Shown here in pieces: positions 25,701 to 34,569 of a stretch of 64,000 nucleotides of DNA. The number at the start of each line of letters is the position of its first letter. Position 1 is the first letter of the stretch. The stretch spans positions 1-64,000 of the forward strand of contig CAMUMG010000002.1 of NCBI GenBank assembly GCA_947089905.1, given 5' to 3'. The position numbers and the translations under genes are program-made. The stretch comes from an uncultured Lachnospiraceae bacterium (GTDB lineage Bacteria > Bacillota > Clostridia > Lachnospirales > Lachnospiraceae). The notes beneath the pieces were generated by a model. The model was not told where the DNA came from and did not search any database. It saw only the letters and a program-made list of their open reading frames with translations.

Positions 25701-27729
25701 GACGTTAGCTGCTTGGGAAAAGAACATGTATATTCACTATACTGTCTGCGGTTTGTCAGCAGATGCACCAGAGACGAGAAATCAATATCCTTCTTCTCGA
25801 ATTAATATCCGCTATATGACTTTAACCGGAAAAGCATTTATGTATGCTGCCGGTGCCCATGTCGGAATCGGCTATGGTTCGTCAGGAGGCATGGTCAATG
25901 CTCCAATGAGACAAAGTGGACTGTTTGGATGGGGAATTAATCATGAAATTGGTCATGTTTTAGATCAAGCAGGTCTTGTTATAGCAGAAACAACAAATAA
26001 TATTCACTCTCTGTTCTCCCAGACATTTAATGGTGGAGATAATTTAGGAACTGCAAGATTAGAAGGCGGTATTTATGACAAGGTTCTTACAAAGACAGCT
26101 TATGGTGCACCGGGTGCTTCAAATAATGTCTTTGTTCAACTTGCAATGTACTGGCAGCTTCATTTGGCATATGATGATATTGGAGAGAATTCCTATGATT
26201 TCTACGGCAGATTATATAAGACTTTAAGAGAAGGTACTGTGAAGATAGCAGAAGGTGAAGATTCGGATATGTTGTTTGTAAGATTAGCTTGTCATACAGC
26301 AAACAAGAATCTATATGACTTCTTTAAGCATTGGGGTTATGTAATAACACCTGAAACATTAGCATATATTTCACAGTTCGAGGAAGAACAGCGTCCGATT
26401 TATTATGGAACAGATAGTGTAAAACGTTATTTGTCTAAGGGCGGAAGCAGTATCTTCAATGGAGAATATCTTGGAGTAACAGCAAAACAGGATAACAGCA
26501 CAATAGGAGGTACTGTAGAACTTACAATTTCTCTTCCAGCAAACGTCGATCCTTCGAAACTCATTGGTTATGAAATCCGTAGAAACGGAGTAGTATTAGC
26601 ATTTATTCCAGCCTCAACTACTGGAGCAGATACGATTTATCGGGATGAGAACATTACAATTAATAATGCAGTTTTAACGTATGAAGTGACTGCATATGAT
26701 CTTGCCTATGGTACAATATCAGGTACTTCAGAACCAATGAAATTAAGCTATGACGGTAAATTGGATAACAGTCAGTTTGAATTTATTTTAAATGGTTCTA
26801 CACTGACCTTGCAATCAACGAATATCAATGATATTGCAGGAATCAGCTTTTACACTGGTGCAGACAGTAACATTCTTGCCTCTGGTGGAATAATGAGCGC
26901 ACAGACATTTGCAGAAACAGCTTCTGGTACTGCTCTTGTCATGCCTCGTACACAAACAGTATCTGGAGATGCTCTTCAAGCTACAGTCCAGATAGATGGT
27001 CAGGAAGTAGATGTTCTTTTAACAAAGGCGTTTGAGAAAGACGGCTTTAGTACGTATTATTTTACCTCTACATCCGATCCAGAAGATGGAAGTATCCAAA
27101 TTTACACAACAAATAAACTTACAGTTACTCTAGGTCAGATTGGCTATACGACAGAAGAACTAAAGAGTAAGTTTTATGCTATATCCTATCCGGGAGATAC
27201 AATTGAATTCTACAATCCTCAAGAGCAAGCCTTCTTTGGAACTTTAGCAGAAGATTATATTTATGAGGGAGGACAGATTAATAAAGGTTCTATTATTGTA
27301 GTAGGAACGTATCGTGGAAACCCAATTTATAATGTAATTAAATTAAAGGGAATGTTTTCCAAGACAATAGACGGAGAGGAAAATAACATTCTGACAGACG
27401 AAGAGGGAAATGAAATCTTTATCGATGGAGAAGAAGACGACATCTTAGAGGAAAAAATATTAGAAGGAGAACAGCTATTATTTGCAATTGTTCCAGAAAA
27501 TAAGATAGTCACAGAGATTAGTAACGGAATCTGGGTTTATATTCTTCCAGAATCAATAAAGGGAGAAAAACTTCCTGATACGATTTATGCAGAATTTTAT
27601 CGTGTTGATAATCCAGATACTTTAGAGGGAGAACGATTAGTAAGTAATACAATTCCTCTTCCAGTACCATCATTAGACACTCTTCCAGATATCTATTTAA
27701 CTAACAACTTGAATGGAGAAACGAATTAA
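22705..27729 (+). CDS. secreted M60-family metallopeptidase with dockerin-like, FN3 and F5/8C-like modules
   Basis: This 1674-residue protein has a signal peptide (1-27, ending VKA). Residues about 150-200 contain two Ca2+-loop helices (D152-N154-D156 and DLNRDKMLD), like a type I dockerin. FN3 domains lie at about 378-463 and 466-553. A coagulation-factor 5/8C-like galactose-binding region lies at about 565-720. The M60/enhancin catalytic domain is about 800-1230, with zinc motif HEIGH at 1080-1084 and a downstream Glu at 1095, matching HExxH-x(8-28)-E. Further beta domains fill 1230-1674. M60 enzymes cleave O-glycosylated mucin. There is no C-terminal anchor. The gene overlaps the next start (TAATG). 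Confidence 0.9.
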   Translation: MKQKKFLSFLLAFGLLLMSLGPIQVKAESDAGPKGVIDITVLFPYELKQQSGDFLVSFFYGSKELLHAVPLDKLGDQGMDITSQLMDINGNSVTEGSDLAAAVLSFRKLPLGLYRFVLSGEGYKTYETEILLENYSQHLIISNDNNTFTAGDLNQDGKVDREDLALLKEKLGSFEASYDLNRDKMLDLIDYAYLYNNIKENKSDAIQKNTTMISNAFIDTAKVCENLAKYGVNAQEAQQLFAQEEATSVVQLKTPNDAVISKENPIELEVPISSTCEEVPELQYVVMTVPSDGTEPANGEVIFEDEEGNLHSKTFDTVGELQLFAKSANQTIIIDLGRRIPVKRVIIKITGTAKDTKLASIAKVEFLQEMISTPQEERNRVKNVTAKSMDGAVSLSWSNLANVTEYVVSYGTVSGEYTSTYPSVTNSCMIGGLENGTEYYFTVHGKNGDWEGFPSKEVACTPEEQSAPGRVGGVRVEPKNQALKITWGGEKTATFYKLFYKEKDAKGYTVISNITETNYYLAGLTNGVEYWIMISAVNDYGEGAKSPEVAGTPLEIVVKEPEGIPTYNLIDSSHITNISLSHPDHYDKTYYPNGIDPWDLVDGDYTTTWIARSNWWENQGFIVTFDKAYEMDHVVWVTRLDEERFKKTIDRYYIEVWGENDDLTKGGTVLVPMGTSLAKNPLSSEGVEILTFPKSSVKQIKVSTKMRDGGPALPSASEIRFHEYYSLVDDIEALFSDVLHTTIADGTTEQKIASYQERINGNTGEFYVNRNVLTRELEIAQSLLPGQTPKKNIVEAEAGRNAGKDTNRNFAYTLNDLQPLGIAAKAKEDIIVYAQPDAAGILPSLVATQYAGEAGGWSQTFALKEGRNIITIPSLTDMVGEKGGSLYLKYYGEGGAKINIFGGTKIPLLNLPEFSFETLTFTGIEFTDPKEAENKAAVKAYIEELTEYSKALTQTNLQKAVLNSTEIATKHVLLSLPAKAVESALGSGTLEEKAEALYKTLAAWEKNMYIHYTVCGLSADAPETRNQYPSSRINIRYMTLTGKAFMYAAGAHVGIGYGSSGGMVNAPMRQSGLFGWGINHEIGHVLDQAGLVIAETTNNIHSLFSQTFNGGDNLGTARLEGGIYDKVLTKTAYGAPGASNNVFVQLAMYWQLHLAYDDIGENSYDFYGRLYKTLREGTVKIAEGEDSDMLFVRLACHTANKNLYDFFKHWGYVITPETLAYISQFEEEQRPIYYGTDSVKRYLSKGGSSIFNGEYLGVTAKQDNSTIGGTVELTISLPANVDPSKLIGYEIRRNGVVLAFIPASTTGADTIYRDENITINNAVLTYEVTAYDLAYGTISGTSEPMKLSYDGKLDNSQFEFILNGSTLTLQSTNINDIAGISFYTGADSNILASGGIMSAQTFAETASGTALVMPRTQTVSGDALQATVQIDGQEVDVLLTKAFEKDGFSTYYFTSTSDPEDGSIQIYTTNKLTVTLGQIGYTTEELKSKFYAISYPGDTIEFYNPQEQAFFGTLAEDYIYEGGQINKGSIIVVGTYRGNPIYNVIKLKGMFSKTIDGEENNILTDEEGNEIFIDGEEDDILEEKILEGEQLLFAIVPENKIVTEISNGIWVYILPESIKGEKLPDTIYAEFYRVDNPDTLEGERLVSNTIPLPVPSLDTLPDIYLTNNLNGETN

Positions 27730-29459
27730 TGAAAAAAGTAATTCTGTGTATGAGTTTATGTTTCCTGCTTTTTTTTAGCGGTACAATAGAAAGTTATGCC
27801 GCAGAAGAGCCTGTATGGATTCTGACCGGACACAGTTCAAATCAAACTTCAACATTTACTGTGGCAGCCTCTGGGCTGCCGCAGGAAACCAGTTGTTTTG
27901 AACTTTCCTTTCTATTTCCGGCAGGAAAAACGATAACAAATGTAACGCCTTTATTTAAAAACGTTGATGGTTCAACCCCTGATTGTCATGTAATACAGAC
28001 AGAAGAGAATGGAAAGTTAAGAACAAAGATTTACTGTGTCAACAGAATTGGAAATGTATATTCCGATAAGGTAATATTCCAATTTGAGATTCCTGGAAAA
28101 CTTCAAAAATCGGATGTATCTTTAGAAAGCTATACACTTTTAAATCAAGAATTAAAAGTTAGTGCTCAAAAGTCCGGAGATTTAGAATTTAAGTTAGAAT
28201 ATCAAAGTTCAGGAAGTTCTTCTTGGGGAGGTTCAGGTTCCTCAATACCTGTTCCACAAGAACCAGTTAAAGTCACAGAAGAAGAAAAAGATGGAGCAAC
28301 AATTCAAACTGTTACCTATACCAATTCTACAAATGGAACAGTATTAGAAATTGTTTTAACGACATCCAAAGAAACAAAGGAAACAGAAGTAAAAGCATAT
28401 TACTATTTAGCACAGGGAAAAGTTGAAAAACTGCCTGAAACAGAAGGAGTATCTATGGAAATAGAACTACCTCAACCAGATTTTCCAAAAGAGGTTAAGG
28501 ATCTGTTAAAAAAGGCAGAGATTACAGAACCAATCCCATTAGAATTTGTTCTTCCGCAGAAACAGTTAGTAGAACAGTTAAAGAAAGATACTGTTAAGGA
28601 AATATTGGTAAATGTTCCTGTCAGCGAATTAAAGAAAGGAACCGATTGGGAACTTGCCGATCTTTTACTGCCGACGGAAGTTTTAAAGGTAGCTAAGGAA
28701 GAAAAGAAGTCTGTTACTGTAGCAATGAAAGAGTATTCGTGGATGTTTACCAAAGAGGCTCTTGCTAATACAGAAAAGATTACACAAGATGCTTCTCTTT
28801 TGTTAAATATTTTACCTGTTTCAGAAAAAGAAGATGTTTTGAATGTTTTAAAAAAGGATAAAAAATATGTAAGTGGTGGTGTAGCAGCGGTTGGCAGAGA
28901 ACGTCGTGCACTTCCAGTACAGGCAGAATTAACGATTTCTCTTCCAAAAGGAACTGGATTTTCTTCAGGAAAGCGAGTATATTTATATCAATTTAATCCA
29001 GACACTAAAAAGTTAGAAACTCTAGTTCGCAGTTTTAATTATTTTGTTGATGAGAATGGAGCAGTAACACTACATGTTATCAGCACAGAAACTTATGTTA
29101 TGCTTCCAAAGGCAGCGGCAAATTCCATTATTACAGCGTTGATTTCTCAGATTACTGTTCCGAAGAATTTGACATTAGTATTAAAGGAAGAAGAAACTCC
29201 TGTACGTAAAACCTTAGAAGTAAGTATGCCTCCTCACTTAGAAAAAGTGACAAGCTTTGATCAGAAGATGAAGGGAAGTGCTTATGGTGGAGTTAAGGTT
29301 CAATTTAAGTCCAGTAATAAAAAAGTGGCATTGGTTGGTAAAAACGGTCTTGTGACTGCAGTTGGAACAGGAACTGCCAAAATCACAACCACCGTTACAC
29401 TTTATAGCGGAAAGAAAAAGACCTTTACAACAGTAGTAACAGTAAAAGGAGAGGATTAA
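27729..29459 (+). CDS. secreted protein with cohesin-like N-terminus and Big_2 C-terminus
   Basis: This 576-residue protein has a signal peptide (1-25, ending SYA). Residues about 30-150 have a cohesin-like pattern: FTVAASGLPQETSCFELSF, then a strand set ending DKVIFQFEIPG. A Ser/Gly/Pro linker follows (about 160-180), then a Lys/Glu-rich beta region (180-490), then a bacterial Ig-like group 2 domain (about 500-576) with VQFKSSNKKVALVGKNGLVTAVGTG-type spacing. It is translationally coupled to the M60 peptidase. A cohesin assignment is tentative; if right, it would bind the neighbour's dockerin. No membrane or sortase anchor is visible. Confidence 0.65.
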   Translation: MKKVILCMSLCFLLFFSGTIESYAAEEPVWILTGHSSNQTSTFTVAASGLPQETSCFELSFLFPAGKTITNVTPLFKNVDGSTPDCHVIQTEENGKLRTKIYCVNRIGNVYSDKVIFQFEIPGKLQKSDVSLESYTLLNQELKVSAQKSGDLEFKLEYQSSGSSSWGGSGSSIPVPQEPVKVTEEEKDGATIQTVTYTNSTNGTVLEIVLTTSKETKETEVKAYYYLAQGKVEKLPETEGVSMEIELPQPDFPKEVKDLLKKAEITEPIPLEFVLPQKQLVEQLKKDTVKEILVNVPVSELKKGTDWELADLLLPTEVLKVAKEEKKSVTVAMKEYSWMFTKEALANTEKITQDASLLLNILPVSEKEDVLNVLKKDKKYVSGGVAAVGRERRALPVQAELTISLPKGTGFSSGKRVYLYQFNPDTKKLETLVRSFNYFVDENGAVTLHVISTETYVMLPKAAANSIITALISQITVPKNLTLVLKEEETPVRKTLEVSMPPHLEKVTSFDQKMKGSAYGGVKVQFKSSNKKVALVGKNGLVTAVGTGTAKITTTVTLYSGKKKTFTTVVTVKGED

Positions 29460-30535
29460 ATCCTAGAATTATGAACGTGAATTGCAACAAGGGATTCGAT
29501 TTGCTGAATATAATCAGGAATTCTAAGATTTTTTGGACATTGTTTCATACATGTCATAGAAATACAGTTACGACAGTAATTTGCACTTTCGCGAATTCCA
29601 AGATCTAATTTTCGGAGTGCCCAATAGTTCTTTCCAAGATGGTAGTAATTGTACTGTCTAAAAAGTGTATGAATTTCTGTTCCAAATGGACAGTAACAAC
29701 GTTGACAACGATCACATGGAATTGGGTGAAAATACTTTTCCAGTTTTCCAATGACTTGGTCGAAACTTGGAAGTTTTACACCAGAAATTTCTTCTGTATG
29801 AACTGCAAGATCAAAGTGCTCCTTTGTGCCAAATCCGATTAACGCACAACTAATGGGATAGGAAAGTACGCTAGAAATCAATGTATCTTCTGAAAAAAAA
29901 GAAGGTAGAATTCCAGCAGCATATACTTTATTTACTAAAATTCCTTTCTGACGAAAGGCAGGTTCAAGTTGAATCCGTTCTAACATGCCACGTTCTAAAA
30001 GATTTCCACTGCCTTGTAATACATCAACTCGTACATCAAAAGCAGCACGAAGTAAAATGTCATAATAATGGGAGGCAATTCCGACAAAACGGAGTTTGCC
30101 TTCCTTTTTTAATTCTGTTAAAGCATCAACTGCGCCATATTTTGCAAATACAATATTTTCAGAAGTCTCATCTACTTGATGAACAAAATATAGATCAGGG
30201 GTACAGCCAAGATTTTCACAGGATGTAAGGACTGCCTGATACATTTCATTCCCAGTAAAACAGCGTGCTTTATCAGAGATGATAAGACGATTTCTATCGA
30301 TCATAGTAGCAAATTTTCCAAGTTTGATTTCTGCATCTCCATATTCTGGGACAATAGCAGTATCAAATAGATTGCAGCCAAGCAAAAACGCATAATTTAA
30401 CAGATGAAGTGCTTCATCTTGGGTTAAATTATAGTATTCTGGAAGGACTGGAATATTTCCCTGTAAAATAGGAATCGTACCAAATCCAATCTCTGATACA
30501 GATAGGTTTGTAGAACCTAAAGGACGATATCTCAT
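29456..30535 (-). CDS. aldo/keto reductase with C-terminal 4Fe-4S ferredoxin domain
   Basis: This 359-residue protein has an AKR barrel (about 1-260) with probable catalytic D58, Y65, K89 and H119 (FDTA, Y, SDKAR, YFVHQ). The D-to-Y spacing is two residues longer than usual. The C-terminal part has cysteine clusters CDRCQRCYCPFG and YCRNCISMTCMKQCP, as in Clostridial Fe-S aldo/keto reductases. The substrate is unknown. Its stop overlaps by 4 bases with that of the convergent Big_2 protein gene, leaving no room for a terminator. Confidence 0.88.
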   Translation of the reverse strand: MRYRPLGSTNLSVSEIGFGTIPILQGNIPVLPEYYNLTQDEALHLLNYAFLLGCNLFDTAIVPEYGDAEIKLGKFATMIDRNRLIISDKARCFTGNEMYQAVLTSCENLGCTPDLYFVHQVDETSENIVFAKYGAVDALTELKKEGKLRFVGIASHYYDILLRAAFDVRVDVLQGSGNLLERGMLERIQLEPAFRQKGILVNKVYAAGILPSFFSEDTLISSVLSYPISCALIGFGTKEHFDLAVHTEEISGVKLPSFDQVIGKLEKYFHPIPCDRCQRCYCPFGTEIHTLFRQYNYYHLGKNYWALRKLDLGIRESANYCRNCISMTCMKQCPKNLRIPDYIQQIESLVAIHVHNSRI

Positions 30536-30558
30536 AAATGAACCTCATTTCTTTCAAG

Positions 30559-33500
30559 TTAATTCATTTCTAAAATACAATCACACCATGCAAATGCCCC
30601 TTCTCCTATAAATTTAATGCCCTTTGGAAGTTGGATTGTTTTTAAGGAGTAACAAAAGGCAAATGCTTCTGTGCCTATTTTCTCTAAGGTAGAAGGCAGG
30701 ATAACTTCTTCTAAGTTATGACACCTATAAAAGATACGATCTGGAAGAGTGGAAATTCCTTCTGGAATGAAAAAACGTTTTAAAGCAGTACAATTTTCAA
30801 ATGCTCCCATTCCAAGTTCTTCCAATTCTTTACAGTCTTGAATTTCTTCTAAACAGATACATCCTGCAAACGCTTGCTTTCCAATTCGTTTTAATGAAGA
30901 GCTTCCAGAAACGAAGGTGAGCCATTTACATCCTGCAAATGTTCTCTCTTCAATAAATTGTGTACTTTTTGCGAGTTGGATACGTGTTAAAAGATTTCCA
31001 TCTTCAAAGACTCCTTTACCTAATGTAATAATTCCTTCTGGGAGCACCATATCACTAATATTTCCAGTACATTCTTCTAATAGTCCATTCGAGGCCATCT
31101 TAAAACAGTTATAACAGTCATGAAAGATACGTAAAATCCAAGGCGAAAGCTCTCTATTTTGATCAGAAATTGCTCGAAGTTCATAGACGTTTGAAGTACT
31201 TTGATCCGTAATTTGATGTAGGTTGATACAATTTCGAAAGGCAAATTCTTCAATCCAAGTAGTTTTTGAAGATAGAATAAGTTCCGTAAGATCAAAACAG
31301 TTCGCAAATGCCCAACCAGAAATAAGATGTACATGATCAGGAATTTTTACTACACCCCTACTGCTTGCAGCATCTAATAGTATACCATGAACAATTACAA
31401 ATGGTGTTTTTTCACGTTGTATAGTAAGCCATTTTGTACCAGTAAATGCCCGTGGACCAATATAAGTTAAACTTTCTGGAAAAGAAATTTCCTCTAAATT
31501 CATAACATCTTGAAAAACGTTTCCTTCAATTTTTTGTATTCCTTCTGGAATTCGTAAAATTGTTCCATTGTTTTGATAGGCAATAATAGAAAAGTTTTCA
31601 TTGACAAAAAAACAACTTATTGCACTCATAAAAATTTCTCGAATGAATATAGGAAATTCGTCATAAAACAAATCTTGATAAGAATGAAATAGATATTTAT
31701 TTTGTCCACTAAAAATAGTTTGAAGCCAAGTACAACCTGAAAATACCGAATAGGAAATCCGAAAATTGGATTTTTTTATAGACGGAAGAATTAATGTAGA
31801 GAGTCTACCGCAGTCTAAAAAGGCATAATCTTTTAATATGACCTCTGAGGAAAGAGAAAGTATTTTAAGGCAATCACAATGTTCAAAGGCTTTTGTTCCA
31901 ATATATTTTACATGTGTAAGAGAAAGCTCAGAAAGAGAACTACATCCACTAAAACATTGTTCTCCAATCTCTATAACCGAAGGAATTTCTAAGCGATTTA
32001 AAAAAGTACAACCAAAGAATGTTTCTGCTTCTAATTGAACTGTCGATGGCAAAAGGACTTCTTTAAGACTGGTACAAAAAGAAAATGCTCCTTTAGAAAG
32101 AAGTTTTGTTTGACAAGAGAGTTGAGTTATTTTAATACATTTAGAAAAACAATATGGATCTAATTCAATAAAAGAGGATGGAAAAGAAAGTTTTATAATA
32201 GAAGAACATCCACAGAAAGCATTTTTTTCGATGTGTTTTAAACTTGTTGGAAATACAACAGAAGTGATATTAGTATTTCCTGCAAAGGCGTACGGAGCGA
32301 TTGTCTGGATTCCATCTGGAATTTCAATTTCTCCAAAAGCAGACATACCATCTAATAGAGTATGAGAAAATATCACAAAAGGAGAAGTTTGTTTTAAGTT
32401 TTTCCAAAAGGCAGTTTCTCGAATAGCATCTGTACCAATATCTTCGGTGTCTGTTTCAAAATGGTACATAGATAGGCATGAAAAAAAGGCCTCTGCACCA
32501 ATATGCAAAGCTGTTTTGGCAATACTTTGAGAGTTCTGATCTAGTCCTGAAAATTGCTTACATTGATAAAAGGCCCGATCTCCAATCGAGCGAATACAAC
32601 CAGATATTTCTACCGACTGCAAATTGCTACAATAAGCAAATATACCTTCTGTAAGTTCAGTAATATTTTCAGGAATATAAATAGATTTTAGAGAGGAACA
32701 GGAACAAAATGCCCGTGAGCCAATAGATTTTAAAGAGTTTGGCAAAGTAACATGAGTAATGGCATCATTTCCATAAAAAGCACCTCCTGCAATAGAAGTA
32801 ATTCCTTCAGAAAGATGAACTTCTCCTGAAAAAGAAGAGCCATCTAAAAGGAAAGAACCAATTTGTCCAGATACAGTTTCTTTTTCTAAAAAAGGACTTC
32901 CTTCGAAAGCATTTCTTCCAATCTGGCATAGTGAGTTAGGAAATACGACATGAGAAAGATGTGTACATTGAAATGCAAATTTATCTCCAATAAAACGAAT
33001 TCCCTCCTCAAAAATAAGATGTTTTAATCGTTGACATTGAGAAAATATATTACTTCCATATTCGATAGGATCGCAGGAAATAACCGCATTGTGAACTCCT
33101 GAAGCAGTAAAAACATTACTTCCAAGATGTTCAATAGAAGCAGGAAGTTCAACTTGAATAAGGGAGCTGCATTGATAAAAGGCAAGACTTCCTAATCTTT
33201 TTAATTGTTCTGGAATAGAAAACTGCTTTAATGATCGACATCCATAAAACGCCATTTCGCCAATTTCAGATAACTGTGAACTAAACGTAACTTCGGTAAG
33301 AGAGCGACAGCGATTAAAGACAGAGGCTGCAATACTATGAATTTCATCTGGCAGGCAAACACGAATTAATTTGACACAGTTGAAAAAGGCAGCTTTTCCA
33401 AGAACTTTTAAACGTTTTGGAAGAAGAATGGTTTGAAGAAGTAAACAGTCGGAAAAAGCTTCCTCGCCGATTTCTTCTACAGAATCTGGAAGCAATATTC

Positions 33501-34569
33501 GATCGATTTCTTCCTTTCCGGCAAATGCTCTTGGAGCAATATGGGTAATACCATTCGGAACGGTAACCCTAGATTCTGAACCACGATAGGATATTAAAGT
33601 GGTTCCACAAAAAAGGAAATTACTAAGAATCTGTGTATGAATGGTATGGATTAAATCAGGAATAGAATCTGATTGAGAAATAATTTTATTTACTCCAACA
33701 AACTCATATTCTATCCCATTGTATAAAACATATTTTAAACTGGTACAGTTTTTAAAGGCATCTGGCTGAATCATAAAGTCAGAAGAGGGAAGTTCAATTC
33801 TTTCTAAACTAATACAATTTCGAAACGCTTTGCTGCCAATAACTTTAAGACTTTTGGGAAGTTTTACACCAATAATTCCCCTTTTATCAAAAAAACAGCC
33901 TGTTCCAAGTTGTTCAATACCTTCTGGAAGTTCTACTTGTCGTAAATTGGTCAAAAATCGAACTAAAGTTCTTTTTTCAAATTCCATCATTCGGAAGATA
34001 TCTCGAACAATAGCACGGACAACTTCTGGAACTGGTGAGGTTGGAAGTAAGGCATCAAAAAGTTGATCTAGTACAAATTTTTTTCCATCCGAAAGTTCAA
34101 TTTGATGTATTTTACTACATCCAGTAAAAACATCACAGATCTGAGAAATTGTAAGATCTGTACAGATAACAAGTTCTGTTAAGTTTACATTATTTAAAAA
34201 GACTTGTCTGCCCAATGTTTTTACTCCAGGAATAGAAAGTTTTGTAAGACTGTCATTATATAGAAATACACAGTCAGGAAGATGAGTAATACTAGGAGGC
34301 AGTGAGATTTCACGCAGACTATGGCAACGGTGAAAAGCAAATGCTCCAATAGAAATGAGAGAAGAAGGAAAATTAATCTTTTGTAATTTGCGACATCCTT
34401 TAAAAGCATCTGACTCAATGACAGAAACAGTATCTGGAAGATAAACTTCTTCGAGAGATGCCATACCTTTTAATGCTCCTGTTCCAATTGTGTGTACACC
34501 TTCTGGTATAGAAAGTATCGTATCTCTTCCATTATAGGCAACTAATTTGCCCTGTTCTATTTGTAACAT
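30559..34569 (-). CDS. giant BspA-type leucine-rich repeat protein without signal peptide
   Basis: This 1336-residue protein is made almost wholly of TpLRR/LRR_5 repeats of about 23 residues. The pattern is 'I...AF.GC.SL..I.LP.S...IG', repeated several dozen times from the start to the last residue. Several insertions with a conserved GSFLLDGSSFSGEV or VIVHGILLDAASSRGVV motif break the array. It has no N-terminal signal, no transmembrane segment and no cell-wall anchor, unlike most BspA-like adhesins, so a cytosolic scaffold role is possible. The ATG at 34569 follows GGGAGG. The start overlaps the dus stop (TGATG), implying coupled translation. Confidence 0.85.
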   Translation of the reverse strand: MLQIEQGKLVAYNGRDTILSIPEGVHTIGTGALKGMASLEEVYLPDTVSVIESDAFKGCRKLQKINFPSSLISIGAFAFHRCHSLREISLPPSITHLPDCVFLYNDSLTKLSIPGVKTLGRQVFLNNVNLTELVICTDLTISQICDVFTGCSKIHQIELSDGKKFVLDQLFDALLPTSPVPEVVRAIVRDIFRMMEFEKRTLVRFLTNLRQVELPEGIEQLGTGCFFDKRGIIGVKLPKSLKVIGSKAFRNCISLERIELPSSDFMIQPDAFKNCTSLKYVLYNGIEYEFVGVNKIISQSDSIPDLIHTIHTQILSNFLFCGTTLISYRGSESRVTVPNGITHIAPRAFAGKEEIDRILLPDSVEEIGEEAFSDCLLLQTILLPKRLKVLGKAAFFNCVKLIRVCLPDEIHSIAASVFNRCRSLTEVTFSSQLSEIGEMAFYGCRSLKQFSIPEQLKRLGSLAFYQCSSLIQVELPASIEHLGSNVFTASGVHNAVISCDPIEYGSNIFSQCQRLKHLIFEEGIRFIGDKFAFQCTHLSHVVFPNSLCQIGRNAFEGSPFLEKETVSGQIGSFLLDGSSFSGEVHLSEGITSIAGGAFYGNDAITHVTLPNSLKSIGSRAFCSCSSLKSIYIPENITELTEGIFAYCSNLQSVEISGCIRSIGDRAFYQCKQFSGLDQNSQSIAKTALHIGAEAFFSCLSMYHFETDTEDIGTDAIRETAFWKNLKQTSPFVIFSHTLLDGMSAFGEIEIPDGIQTIAPYAFAGNTNITSVVFPTSLKHIEKNAFCGCSSIIKLSFPSSFIELDPYCFSKCIKITQLSCQTKLLSKGAFSFCTSLKEVLLPSTVQLEAETFFGCTFLNRLEIPSVIEIGEQCFSGCSSLSELSLTHVKYIGTKAFEHCDCLKILSLSSEVILKDYAFLDCGRLSTLILPSIKKSNFRISYSVFSGCTWLQTIFSGQNKYLFHSYQDLFYDEFPIFIREIFMSAISCFFVNENFSIIAYQNNGTILRIPEGIQKIEGNVFQDVMNLEEISFPESLTYIGPRAFTGTKWLTIQREKTPFVIVHGILLDAASSRGVVKIPDHVHLISGWAFANCFDLTELILSSKTTWIEEFAFRNCINLHQITDQSTSNVYELRAISDQNRELSPWILRIFHDCYNCFKMASNGLLEECTGNISDMVLPEGIITLGKGVFEDGNLLTRIQLAKSTQFIEERTFAGCKWLTFVSGSSSLKRIGKQAFAGCICLEEIQDCKELEELGMGAFENCTALKRFFIPEGISTLPDRIFYRCHNLEEVILPSTLEKIGTEAFAFCYSLKTIQLPKGIKFIGEGAFAWCDCILEMN

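Noticed and set aside
31077..34418. Several open frames antisense to the LRR gene
   Set aside because: They are shadows of the repeated LRR codon pattern with no ribosome sites.
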